From assembly GCF_023856365.1 (NCBI RefSeq), contig NC_064541.1:22856214-22920213 (forward strand): DNA of 64,000 bases. Reading direction: 5' to 3'. This stretch comes from Brienomyrus brachyistius. Taxonomy: Eukaryota > Chordata > Actinopteri > Osteoglossiformes > Mormyridae. Positions 1 through 17,165 of the stretch are shown here, one piece after another. The position numbers and the translations under genes are program-made. Below the pieces are notes generated by a model. The model was not told the origin of the DNA, did not search any database, and was given only the letters and a program-made list of their open reading frames with translations. The number at the start of each line of letters is the position of its first letter. Within the stretch, counting starts at the first letter, position 1.

Positions 1-621
1 TGCTACAATGCTGAAGGTGTGATCTTTTTTTGTTGCGGACCTTAGTTAACTTGACACCTCTAACATGAGGTTGTCCAAGCGTGACGGGGGGCCAGCAGAG
101 AGCGGAGAACATGAGGGCAGCCACAACAAAGGACCTTTACACACGAATTAGCTTAAGAGACACCTGATCCAAAACGATGTTTTTACCTTGTGATTGAGAC
201 ATCCTTTCTCTGTTATCGATTCTTGTCTAATTCCACATAAAACAATTAGAATATGGTTATGCTGCATAACAGAAAAGTGCCATCATACGAAAAGTAACCG
301 CTTAAAAACACGGTGGAGAAAAAACATCATCTATGCTGCGCCGCTATTTTTGCATGTAGAGAAAGGCTGAGTGTGTGGCGTATTGGCTTGCTTCTTGCCG
401 GCACTGATAAGAATCAGCACTTCATGTACTGTACGTATTACCGGCTCGCTCACTGTAACAATTGTGCACTGTAAAAGTGTTACGAATTTAAGGGGAAATC
501 GTGAGAAAATGAAAAATCATCTTTTATTTTTCCTCTGGCAGATTTCCAATACCACTGGTTTGTGGCAGAACATGCTGTTCATTACGCCTGGTAACTCCAC
601 TGCCTGACTACCATTTTTATT

Positions 622-653
<32 letters not shown>

Positions 654-832
654 TCTCTCTCTCACTCTCTCTTAATAAAAAGCTGAGCTTTTGCCAAAAA
701 CCACAAAATGTTTTTAGCTGTATGATGCGTGTTACAAACATAGTTTGAAATGTTTTCCTAAATGACAGCAGTTTGAAAGTGTTGAAAAGTTGAAAAATTT
801 GAAAAGTTATGTAGTAGATTAATGTAATTCAC
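1..832. other. Left edge: probable zbtb32 intron or 3' region, no gene recognised
   Basis: I find no C2H2 zinc-finger codons (C-x2-C...H-x3-H or TGEKP linkers) on the minus strand here, so the DNA-binding exons of zbtb32 should lie further left. The only structure seen is the CT repeat at 622-671. Confidence 0.5.
622..671. repeat. (CT)n microsatellite
   Basis: About 50 bases of CT dinucleotides with one GT interruption. On the minus strand it reads as Arg/Glu codons, which explains a spurious RERERE open frame. Confidence 0.9.
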
Positions 833-968
833 AAGGATGGCAGAATTGGGATGGTAGGTGCCATAATCACCCGGGTGTGAAACAGCTTGGGTCTGGAGAA
901 GGTGGCTGTCTCGGATGTCGCCAGGCTGCTGACAATGGAATGTCTTGTCTATTGCTTCTGGAAGCTTC
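833..968 (-). CDS. zbtb32: Candidate downstream coding exon of zbtb32
   Basis: The acceptor is strong: a branch-like ctaat, a pyrimidine-rich tract and ctccag|GAAG at 969/968. Read directly after the BTB exon it continues in frame for 45 codons (KLPEAIDKTFHCQQPGDIRD and onward) to a possible donor CTT|gtgaat at 833. Read after the alternative exon at 2,814-2,904 it is open in another frame as far as CCCGG|gtgatt. Which frame is used, or whether the exon is real, cannot be settled here. It contains no complete C2H2 finger. Confidence 0.35.
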
Positions 969-2813
969 CTGGAGAACAAAGGATTAGCAGAGAAGCTACT
1001 TTAGCTGCTTGAATCTCTCTCCCACCACATTTTTTTCCTCTGCTAAAAAAAAGGAGCAGGTGTCTGGCTGAGGTTTTAGTCAAGGTTACTGTGTCACATG
1101 AATGCCATTTTGACTGTGCATAATGTCATGCTGTAGTAAGTTACTCAAAGCAGAACACTTGCTAAGTGGACCTATGATAGCAGTTGAAACTGGATCGTAG
1201 CAATAACAGCGGTACAAAAACAATGCCGATGTATTCATCAGAAGCATTGCACTTCGTGTGTAACTCTGCTTCTAGACTGTGCAGTGACATTGTGGTTTAT
1301 CTTTGAACATATATGTTTCCTGGTAAAGGGGGTATGTAACAGCAGTATGGATGGTGTGAAAACAGGTATGTGAGCATGTTAACATCTCTGCTCGAAACAT
1401 CCTGTCCTTCCTCTAACCGCTTTGACCACAATATATTAATAACATCTTGTTTATAGCTTTAGGTGACAAAAGCTAATAGATTTTGGGTATATTTTGGATT
1501 AATTCAGGTTATTCTTGAGGATATGCGAGTGTGGTTTACAAAAAAAAAACTACACTGAAATAAAGTTGTTCTTTTTAAAAAAAACACTGATGTAATCATT
1601 TTCGTACAAAACTAGTCTGGGCTCATGTTTTGCTGTTCCCAGAAAAAAAGTAATGCTATGCATACTTGCATACTCTATGCATGTTTACATTATATTAGGT
1701 TAGAGATCTAGGAAAGAGAGGCTTCAGTGAAAATGATATTCTCTATAAATAACTAGAACATGCAGAATAATGGTAGTGTAACTAAGTGGCTTAATCTAGG
1801 GGACGTGTATTCTGGGGGAAGTTGGTTCTTCAGTGTCAGAACAAAAATTTTACTGTTAACCGTCTGATAGACATTTTTGGTTTAGTATTAACAACGGTAT
1901 ATCACTTGTTTTGTATCTGGCAAAAAAAGTAATTTTCCATAGACATGCACAGTACATATGTGCTGCTAACATTTTTTAGCCTTCATAGTAAACACTAAGC
2001 ACAAGTAGCAGGCATCTGAAATTGCATTTAGGTAAAAGGAAATGAGCAGAGCTCTTAACTGACAAGGATTAGCGATAAAGATCTGCAGGAGGACCTGAGG
2101 AGATAGTGTCTGCGAAAACATTCTTGCAGCTTTAGATTTAAGGGGCCCATATCAATGATTTCGAAGTTGTACATTTAATGTAGGAGGCTGATTCAACTTT
2201 ACCCTCGACCTTCAACGGATCTTGCCTCTGTTATAAAACTGAATAATTTAAGGGGGATGGGGTCTCGTGGACTCGAAGTAGAGAAGGAAAATATGATAAC
2301 GTAAATCTGACATATGTCATACGGTAGTGGGAGACTGCAGACAGCGTCTAAGAATGAGAGTGAAACAGCGTGCGCTGATCGGTGGGTGGACCTCTGGGCC
2401 TTTCATGTACCAGTTTGCAGCAGAGAAGAGAGAAATAGGGGGGAAATCCCCAGCCATACTGATTGTTAATAGGTACTGTACTCTATCTTTAAGTGATCTG
2501 GTTCCAGTGATCTTTCTTTGGAACAAAGGCAGCACAAGTATTTACAAGGGCTTTCGCTGCTGTTGTTCGCACTTGCAACATCCTTTGTGACAAGTTAACT
2601 ACAAGGCATTTGGCAAGTCCAGAAGAGTCACTGTGTCAAAGTAACATTTTCATCCCTTGGTCTACCAGTTTTCATATACTACTCCTAACCTATTTTGCTA
2701 TACTTTCGCTACCACAGAATTAGATTTTGTATGTTAATGGAATGTGAATGCTGGATTAGATGATCGATGGATATGGCATGTGCATAAAATATAGTTTCTC
2801 TTAATTATATTAC

Positions 2814-2904
2814 TTCAAGACTTTGGTGCATAGATGTTATATATGACGAAGTTTGAGAAGAATCAGAGCGTGGAGACTGCAAGTATGCCTGACTTTCTAC
2901 AGAT
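2814..2904 (-). CDS. zbtb32: Candidate second coding exon of zbtb32 (Ser-rich linker)
   Basis: A 91-base stretch between a possible acceptor (gatgctag|ATCTG) and a possible donor (GAA|gtaata). The BTB exon ends with two bases of a codon; this piece supplies the third base and then 30 open codons (SVESQAYLQSPRSDSSQTSS and onward). The composition is linker-like. The acceptor is mediocre, because the pyrimidine run lies somewhat upstream of the AG. No homology is recognised, so the case rests on phase and composition only. Confidence 0.3.
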
Positions 2905-3164
2905 CTAGCATCATTGTGACCAGGAGATGTGGGGGAAATTAAAGTGAGGGAAACTGTGAATATAGAGAAGTGTGACAGGAAAATATTCTCACTGACAAAC
3001 ACACGCACACCTGTGAATTGGCCTGTGCTGGTTCTTTGGCTTTTAGGCAAATGAGGGAGACTCTGTATTCTTGTTTTGAGACTATGAACCAACGGCATTT
3101 AACCCATTAAAGAGGGAACATTAATTCTAGATGTGAATACACTGTGTAATGGGAGCTGCCTTAC

Positions 3165-4105
3165 CTCTTGTCATCCTCAGCAGTGCTACCCATCAGTGCT
3201 CCATCCACCGAATCGACTTTACTTGGTAAATTATTCTTGACCGTCATTGCCAGCTCATTGGATCCTGGCAGGAGTGCAGGATGAAGAGTGTGGAAGATCC
3301 CTGCGTAGCCCATAATGGGATTGTGGCCTTGGGGCAGGGCAGGTGAGGAAAAGAGGGGGTACATGGGATTTGGCACGGGGAAGGGACATGCCACTAAATG
3401 TTCCGGGGGGTGGAGAGAACGAATGGCCATGAAGTCAGTGCTAGTCAGAGTCATGCGTGGAGAGGCAGTGACCGGATGCCATCCTAGCCTAGGTGATCGG
3501 CAGGAAGAGGGGTTGGGCAGTCTTGTGGTAGTGCTGGCTATCACACTTACCCTTGGAGGCACAGTAACAGGTAAGACGTTGTCTGTATTGGGCTTTTTGT
3601 AGTGGTGGGGAGGAGATGGAGGAGTAATAGACTGTTCCTCGAGTGGTGGACTGCTCGGAAGCATCTCTGTGGGTCCGTCTCCCACCATCCCAGCCACTTC
3701 CGGTGGTGCCAGCAGCTGCCTTCCACCAGCTGTCAAGTTCAGGGTCTCAAGCTGAGCATGGCACTGCTGCCCAAGCTGATGCATTTCTAAGAGCTGGGCT
3801 GCATTTAGAAGTTCACTTAGGTCTTCAGCTGAGACCTCAAGGGTCTCCATGTAGACATAGTCAAGAATCTGCTGGAAGGTGTGGGAAGAGAGTCTGTTGA
3901 GAGTGCAGTGATGTTGCTGGCCATCTCCTGTGCTAGTAAGATGGTTCTCCAGCTTCTTGCTGGCACAAGCCAGTACAAGACTGTGGGCCTTGAACGTCTG
4001 GTTTTCCACCACAATGACTGTGTCACAGAGAACACCGGACAGCCGCATCTTGTTGGCTTGACACAGGAAGTAGGAAAACTGTTGGTTGTGGAGCCGGATC
4101 TTCAT
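3165..4105 (-). CDS. zbtb32: BTB/POZ exon of a ZBTB32-like (PLZF-related) zinc-finger repressor, 5' coding exon
   Basis: This is a single open exon of 313 codons plus two bases, ending at a clear donor (AG|gtaagg at 3,165/3,164). The ATG at 4,105 has A at -3. Residues about 9-118 form a BTB domain: FLCQANKMRLSG, LCDTVIVV, FKAHSLVLACASKKL, TFQQILDYVY, LLNAAQLLEM. It is a PLZF-subfamily BTB. The AHSLVLA segment matches mammalian ZBTB32 as I recall it, where PLZF has AHRTVLA, so the usual pocket Arg is Ser while the Asp of LCD stays. The rest is a Pro/Ser-rich linker (LPSSPPLEEQ, ITPPSPPHHYKK) with no zinc finger. Family members are nuclear repressors that dimerise through BTB and bind DNA through C-terminal C2H2 fingers, which are not seen in this window. 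Proximity to aplp1 supports ZBTB32. A divergent zbtb16 paralogue is the main alternative. Confidence 0.8.
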
Positions 4106-11287
<7,182 letters not shown>

Positions 11288-12394
11288 TATGCTCCAATTA
11301 GCCATAACATTAAAACCACTAAGAGATGAAGTGAATAACACTGATTATTTCATTACAATGGCACCTGCCAAGGGTGCCATTATATATTAGGCAAGTGAAC
11401 AATCAGTTCCTGAAGTTGATGTGTTAGACGCAGGACTTTGACAAGGTCCGTATTGTGATGGCTAGACGAGTTGAGCACCTCCACAATGGCAGGTCTTGTG
11501 GAGTGTTACCGGTATGCAGTGGTCAGTACTTACCAAACGTGGTCCAAGGAAGGCCAAACGTTGAACCGGCAGTGGAATTATGGGAGACCAAGGCTCATTG
11601 ATGTGCGTGGGGAGCAAAGTTGAGCCCGTCCACTCTGATCCCACAGGAGAGCTACTGTAGCAGAAATTGCTGAAAAAGTTAACACTGGCTATGATAGAAA
11701 GGTGTCAGAACACACAGTGCATTGCGGTTTGCTGCGTAAGAAGCTGTGTAGCTACAGAAAGGTCAGAGTGCCCATGCTGACCCTGGTCCACTGCCAAAAG
11801 CACCTATAATGGGCATGTGAGTGTCAGAACTGTGTCATTACATTATGTGGATGTCCAGCTGTGTGTGTGTTATTTATCTGAGGAAGAGATGCCACCGGGA
11901 TGCACTATGAGAAGAAGGCAAGCTAGCAGAAGCAGTGTGATGCTCTTGGAAATATTCTTCTGAGACACCTTGGGTGCGGGCATTCATGTGGATGATATTT
12001 TTACACCTACCACCTACCTAAACATTGTTGCAGATCAAGTAAACCCCTTCATGGCAATGGTATTCCTCGATGGCAGTGGCCTTTCTCAGCAAGATTATGC
12101 ACCCTGCCACACTACAGAAATAGTTCAGGAATGGTTTGAAGAACATCAAGTTCAAGGTGCTGACTTGGCTTCCAAATTTCCCAGATCTCAGTCTGACTGA
12201 GTATCTACAGGACGTTCTGGACAAACAAGTCCGATCCATGAAGTCCGCAAGTATCTTGCGGGCCAGTTACCATCGGATACCTTCAGAGGTATGTGGAGTC
12301 CATGCTTCAATGGATCAGAGCTGTTTTGCCAGCATGAAGGAGACCTACACGATATTAGGCAGGTGCTTTTAACACAATGGCTGATCGCTGTATG
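11288..12394 (+). mobile_element. Degenerate Tc1/mariner-type transposon
   Basis: The ends are imperfect inverted repeats: GCCATAACATTAAAACCACT on the left near 11,301 and its decayed complement (gcttttaacacaatggctga) on the right near 12,365-12,384. Between them lies a Tc1-like transposase remnant on the plus strand. Recognisable pieces include GRPNVEPA, AFMWM-type sequence, VFLDGSGLSQQDYAPCHT (the region of the second catalytic Asp) and LTEYLQDVLDKQVRS (the region of the third acidic residue, in another frame). Stops and frameshifts break the gene into at least four pieces, so it cannot encode an active enzyme. Confidence 0.85.
11970..12372 (+). pseudogene. Tc1-like transposase C-terminal fragments
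   Basis: The frame at 11,970-12,200 reads the central catalytic part (DGSGLSQQDYAPCHTTEIVQ). The frame at 12,136-12,372 carries on the C-terminal part (PDLSLTEYLQDVLDKQ and the Met-Asp-Gln-Ser-Cys tail). A frameshift near 12,140-12,200 separates them. It is a relic of a DDE transposase. Confidence 0.75.
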
Positions 12395-12607
12395 TAGTTG
12401 CATATTTGGTGCTTATATCCAAAGATTATTTATACTACTTGTACTGAACCCTTTACACTACTTGTACTGAAAAAAGTACTACACTATCTTGCTAATAGAA
12501 ATAATTAATGGGTGATTGGCCTATAAATGGGACTGGCGGCAATTAGAGCCAAGTTTCTTTCTGGGATTATTTAAAATTACATAATTACTAAAGCATTAGA
12601 AGGCGTT

Positions 12608-12709
12608 GAGTTTCCCAAAGCCTTCTTAACGCTACGTCGTTCGTAAGTTCTGTGTTACAAGATATACAACTTATGAACGACATAGCGTTAAGAAGGCTTT
12701 AGGAAGCTC
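12608..12709. repeat. Long imperfect palindrome (foldback), 42-bp arms and 18-bp loop
   Basis: The left arm at 12,608-12,649 is the reverse complement of the right arm at 12,668-12,709 with four mismatches in 42, all transitions. Both arms share CCTTCTTAACGCTA and the run around GTCGTTC. It can form a long hairpin or cruciform. No ORF is associated. It may be a foldback MITE. Confidence 0.9.
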
Positions 12710-13757
12710 ACTCCGATGATTTGTTAGTTTATGGGTGTCTGTTAACTATCTGATGGCTGGTATTTATCTGGCCTTTTTTTCCCTTGGTCCTGTCCGACAG
12801 CTTTAGCAGAATCATGGTCTGAATGCCCTGCTGTGCCAAACATGTTTGCTTTACCATGAGGGGCTTTATAAGCTCTGTATAGGCCCCTCATGTTAATCGA
12901 TTTCTTTTTATTTTTAAATTTATTTAATTTTTCACACATGTAAAAACATTGCAGTGGGTGAGCTGGCCGTAGAGGGGGGACATATTGGGAGGGGGAAAAG
13001 AAGAAGGAAAAAGAAGGGAAAGGAGAAAGAAAAAAAAAGGAGTGGATAGATTCAGAAAGGAGTAAACAAAATTAAAGCGTGCAGACAGTAACACAACTAT
13101 ACAAGCATATAAAATCTTAGAGTGTGCTTGGATGGGTGTGTGCAAATGCAGTATATGTACATGTGTGCTCAATTGTGTGGCCTTTTTAAAAATCCCTCAT
13201 AAATAATAAAATATTGTTTAGTGTGTGAAACAAAATGACACGTAATAAGCACTTCACTGTTTAAAAGCTTTATAAGATAAGCTTTAACGTATCCCTGTGG
13301 TTCTTTGTCAATCATAATGGAAATACATTTTTGCAGTTTTTGTCAGCTCTTTGAAGTCACTTTATTCTGTTTTTGTAATAGTACTGGTTTCCCTATTTGA
13401 AACTCCCCATTTCATTGGGTTCTGATGGTAACTTGGAAAAAAGTTGATGAAAAATCCCCTTGCAGTCTTCTATTTAACCTCCTTATTGTAATCATTTACC
13501 CTCAATGCTAAATTCACAACAGCTAGTACAGTTAATATCTTATGTCTTTATATTAGGTTAAACTTTCTTCAGAGAATGTTAAAACACCAGGTGTTTCAGT
13601 TTTGCAACATAAATGAATTGTTAGTAACAGTATTACAGCAATTTGGAGAGTACCATCTGTGAGGAGTGCCACTTATTTGATTGTTAACTCAGCTTGCAGT
13701 CCTTAACACTCAGAAAACATATGTATTAAGTTTATTTGTGATTTTCAACATCCAGAG
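12710..13757. other. Intergenic, purine-rich patch, no gene recognised
   Basis: The notable content is the AG-rich tract at about 12,975-13,040 (plus strand) and AT-rich unique sequence. Open frames here are short and have no recognised domains. Confidence 0.5.
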
Positions 13758-13759
13758 TA

Positions 13760-14303
13760 CAATCTGTCCTCCATATCTGTAAGGGACTGGTTTTAGGAAC
13801 CCCCCCCCTCCCCAAATAAGTTCCTTCTCTTACAGTAAATGGTGTAGTAGTTTCATATAACCTACACACATCCCCCCATATATTTTAAATCATCTCTGGA
13901 TTACTTATCATACCTATTACAATGTGAATACTATATAAATAGTTGTTATCCAGTATTATTTAGGGAATAACGACAAAAAAGGTCTATATATATTCAATAC
14001 CAAACACTTAATTGCTTTTTAGGAGCCATTTTTGTACAGAAATATGGGGTGTACACAACATAAATAGCAAATGAATGAGATGTAAGGTGAGCCAAGCTCA
14101 ATCAATGAGTGTAGGAGAGAGACTGAGAATCTCTGAAATTGTAAGAGGCAAGGTATGCTTATATATTTCGTGATTTCAGTGCTCCAAGCATGGCAAATTT
14201 AAGCTTTGCTTTTTGAAACTTTCTGTTTTTTTTTTTTGTATACTTTCGATCCGTGGTAGTTGAACCCGTGGATGCAGAGCGCACTGATACAAAAGGCCGA
14301 CTG
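13760..14303 (+). mobile_element. Tigger/pogo-like (MER2-type) non-autonomous DNA transposon
   Basis: It is flanked by TA on both sides (13,758-13,759 and 14,304-14,305), the target duplication of the Tc1/mariner/pogo superfamily. The ends are inverted: CAATCTGTCCTCCATATC on the left against CAGTCGGCCTTTTGTATC read inward from the right. The interior (ATCATCTCTGGATTACTTAT, ATAAATAGTTGTTATCCAGT, ATTTAGGGAATAACGACAA) and the right end (ATCCGTGG...GGATGCAGAG) resemble the mammalian MER2/Tigger consensus as I remember it. There is no intact transposase, so it would need enzyme supplied in trans. Confidence 0.75.
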
Positions 14304-15010
14304 TACTACATATACCAAAATCCAAATCAAACTTCGTACGTCACTTTTCTTACATCTTTGTGGTCTGTCAGCTAATTTCGTTGTCCAGGCAACTGAACAA
14401 TGAAAATAAAAGTCTTGAACTTGTAAGCAGTTTCTGAAGACAGGCAGGATGTAAAAAGTTATTTGTCATTGGTGCAAAGACTCAATATGATTCAACGGGG
14501 ACCAGGCTGGAATCTACTGGAGTCTTACTTCCGTGACGTTACACATTTCGTCCTTAGACCAAGAAATTTGCTGCAGGTGTCTCCAGAGTTCAGGTGAGAT
14601 GACACATCATCTGGATGGGTGCGGGAAGTGGATTTTTTTTTTTACTCCAAAAACACTATGTATCCTTGCCCTTTATGTTATTGGATTGGCAGTCCTGATC
14701 CTGGAGTGCTGGTATCTAGCAGGTTCTCTGTCCTAGCTGTCTAGTTACTTTCGGCCTGAGATCAAGTGTGGTTCATCCAAGAGCAGGTAGGATGCTTCAA
14801 CAAAACAATCACATTGTGACTTGGCTCTCAGTCTAACAAAAATATCCATCTTATAATGTCACATCCTGTACAGGGTTATTAGTCTCTTCAAATTCTCATG
14901 AAGTTTAAAATGTATGCTCTAGGCAACAATGTGAAAAAAAATAAGTGCTGAAACTGCTTTGCTAAAATGGAGAACTTGTTTTTGTATTTGTAGTCTTTGA
15001 TTGTCATGGT

Positions 15011-15367
15011 GGGGCGGCATGGTGGTGCAGTGGTTAGCACTGTCGCCTCACACCTCTGGGACCCGGGTTCAAGTCTCCACCTGGGTCACATGTGTGCGGA
15101 GTTTGCATGTTCTCCCCATGTCGTCGTGGGGTTTCCTCCGGGTACTCCGGTTTCCCCCCACAGTCCAAAAACATGCTGAGGCTAATTGGAGTTGCTGAAT
15201 TGCCCATAGGTGTGCATGTGTGAGTGAATGGTGTGTGAGTGTGCCCTGCGATGGGCTGGCCCCCTATCCTGGGTTCTTCCCTGCCTCGTGCCCATTGATT
15301 CCGGGATAGGCTCCGGACCCCCCGCGACCCAATAGGATAAGCGGTTTGGAAAATGGATGGATGGATG
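15011..15367 (+). mobile_element. tRNA-derived SINE, full-length copy with 12-bp target duplication
   Basis: It has a Pol III A-box-like region (TGGTGCAGTGGTTAGCAC, about 15,022-15,040) and a B box (GGTTCAAGTC, 15,066-15,075). The body contains GTTTGCATGTTCTCCCCATG and the characteristic fish-SINE 3' end (GGATAAGCGGTTTGGAAAAT followed by ATGG repeats). It is flanked by a perfect 12-bp direct repeat, GATTGTCATGGT, at 14,999-15,010 and 15,368-15,379, so the insertion is well preserved. SINEs of this type depend on a partner LINE for reverse transcription. Confidence 0.9.
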
Positions 15368-15417
15368 GATTGTCATGGTTTTTGTGGATCAGAATTGTGA
15401 TTTTTTTTTTATGATGA

Positions 15418-15545
15418 TATCCGTCCATCCACCTTTTTGTATACCTGCTTGTCCTGTGCAGGGTTACTGGGTTCCAGAGCCAATCCCAGAAGCTATGGGG
15501 CAAGCAAAAGAATAACCCAGGACATGCCACCAACCCATTACAGAG
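15418..15545 (-). mobile_element. SINE 3'-end fragment, inverted
   Basis: A diverged minus-strand copy of the last third of the SINE at 15,011: reversed GATGG units, then 'tgcttgtcctgtgcagggtt', and the complement of the conserved 'cctgggt' and 'gggata' blocks. Confidence 0.6.
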
Positions 15546-15899
15546 CTATATAGTAATGTATTTATTGAAAGACCAGGTTTTTTAGAGAAGCCATTTGATT
15601 CAAAATGAATCTGAAACAGGTTGATAATGCATCCTGGGATGAATTACACTGGCTCATCACATAAACTCATCACGTGTTCCAAAAGGGAGAAAAAAATCTA
15701 TTGGAGAAAGAGAAATCTTGTATGTATTTTAAGCATTTCTGGTTGATGTACCAATGTGTGTGTGTAAATGGTCAGAGGCATGACCCTGAATAGGGCAAGT
15801 GTGTCCAAAGAATGGATGTACTAATGAATGGATGGTGTACCACTTTTTCTGTTTATACTTTTTTGTAATATATATATATGTTCTGTGTGTTCTTGAGTT

Positions 15900-15946
15900 T
15901 TCTGTCCATCCATCCATCCATCCATCCATCCATCCATCCATCCATC
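15900..15946. repeat. (CCAT)n microsatellite
   Basis: About eleven tandem CCAT/CATC units. Such tracts commonly seed or extend the ATGG tails of fish SINEs, and another SINE copy starts 180 bases downstream. Confidence 0.9.
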
Positions 15947-16124
15947 TTCAAATCCCTTGCCCTTTACATGTTGTGTGAGCATGGAGACAGGAAACATATG
16001 ACTCTGTTTGCCAGCCCATTGCAAGCCATATACACACACAGTCATACACTATGGTCAATATTAAGATTAAGATGAACCCCAACCCCGTGAAATGAGAGAC
16101 CTACCCACCCAGCCATTGTACCTA

Positions 16125-16466
16125 GGGGGTGGCATTGTGGTGCAGTGGTTAGCACTGTTGGCTCACCTCTGGAACCTCTGGGTCTCAGGTTCGAGTCTCC
16201 GCCTGGGTCACATGTGTGCAGAGTTTGCATGTTCTCCCCATGTCGTCGTGGGGTTTCCTCTGGGTACTTCAATTTCCCCCCAATTAGCTGAGGCTAATTG
16301 GAGTTGTTAAATTGCCCATAGGTGTGCATGTGTGAGTGAATGGCGTGTGAGTGTGCCCTGCGATGGGCTGGCCCCCCATCCTAGGTTGTTCCCTGCCTCG
16401 TGCCCAATGCTTCCGGGATGGGCTCCGGACCCCCCGCGACCTAGTAGGATAAGCGGTTTGGAAAAT
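16125..16466 (+). mobile_element. tRNA-derived SINE, second copy of the 15,011 family
   Basis: Same order of blocks as the copy at 15,011: GTGGTGCAGTGGTTAGCACT, B box AGGTTCGAGTCTCC, GTTTGCATGTTCTCCCC, TGTGCCCTGCGATGGGCTGG and GGATAAGCGGTTTGGAAAAT. It lacks the ATGG tail and a short internal segment. Its B box is closer to the canonical GGTTCGA than that of the other copy. Confidence 0.85.
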
Positions 16467-16543
16467 TTTCAGTTTCGTTTTGTTGTACCAGATCATGGCA
16501 ACCTGCCATGGTTCTGGGGCCTCTTATTTGTTTAAACTATGCT

Positions 16544-16811
16544 TGTCATGGCACGGACCAGGGAAGCAGGAGCAGGGAGACGGAGGATTGGGGAATGAGG
16601 GATTTATTAGGAAAGCAACACTAAACACGAGGAAAAGCAAGACAGTAAAGTCACAACGTTAATGACGGACTGGGGAAAACATATGTAACGCAGACTTAAA
16701 TACATTGGACTCATCAACAAGAAGAAGAAACAGCTGGGAAAGACGGGGATTCCACACCAGGTAGATGAGGGGGTGTGGAACATGGGAAGAGTGGACGAGC
16801 GGGGCATGACA
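16544..16811 (-). mobile_element. Solo LTR, 268 bp, with perfect 5-bp target duplication
   Basis: On the minus strand it begins TGTCATGCCCCGCTCGTCC and ends GTGCCATGACA, so it has TG...CA termini. It has an internal poly(A) signal (CTAATAAATCCC). ATGCT is duplicated exactly at 16,539-16,543 and 16,812-16,816. The size, ends and 5-bp duplication fit a solo LTR. It shares block order (TGTCATGCCC, CCCAGCTGT, GTCCGTCATT, AATAAATCCC, ATGACA/GTGACA end) with the element at 38,684. Confidence 0.8.
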
Positions 16812-17010
16812 ATGCTGCCATAATTTCCACAATGGCTCAACGGGTAGTACTACATGGTTGAAGGTTTTAAGTCTGTGTTCTTCAGGATTTCTCAAGGTAT
16901 TCTGATCTCCTGTTGTTGTCTAAAGGCATAGAATTAGGCATACTGCCATCAGGAAATTACCTGTTCAGCATTTGTCATAAACTGCCCTCCAGTCCAGGGT
17001 GTTCTCCATT

Positions 17011-17165
17011 ATTTATTTAGCAGACATTCTTGCTCAAAGCAACTTACAATTGAGGAAACAGGGTGAGCCCATCCTGGATCAGTTGGGGTTAAGGACCCAA
17101 TGGTAAACCACTCTGCCAACCACAGGATTTCAACCAGGCACCTTTCAGTCATGGGCATAGAGTCC
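17011..17165 (+). repeat. Dispersed repeat relic (TTTAGCAGACAT type)
   Basis: It starts ATTTAGCAGACATTCTTGCT, then AAAGCAACTTACAATTGAGG, and ends in a tRNA-like block reading as a diverged B box on the opposite strand (atttcaaccagg). A related, better preserved copy is at 19,745-19,885. This is a common fish repeat pattern. Confidence 0.55.

Noticed and set aside
3165..4105. Identity as zbtb16 (PLZF)
   Set aside because: Fish PLZF BTB domains are very close to human PLZF. This one is far more diverged, has AHSLVLA rather than AHRTVLA, and lies beside aplp1. Not fully excluded.
14997..16310. Several 60-89 codon frames such as MIVMVGRHGG...
   Set aside because: They fall entirely within the two SINE copies and SINE fragments.
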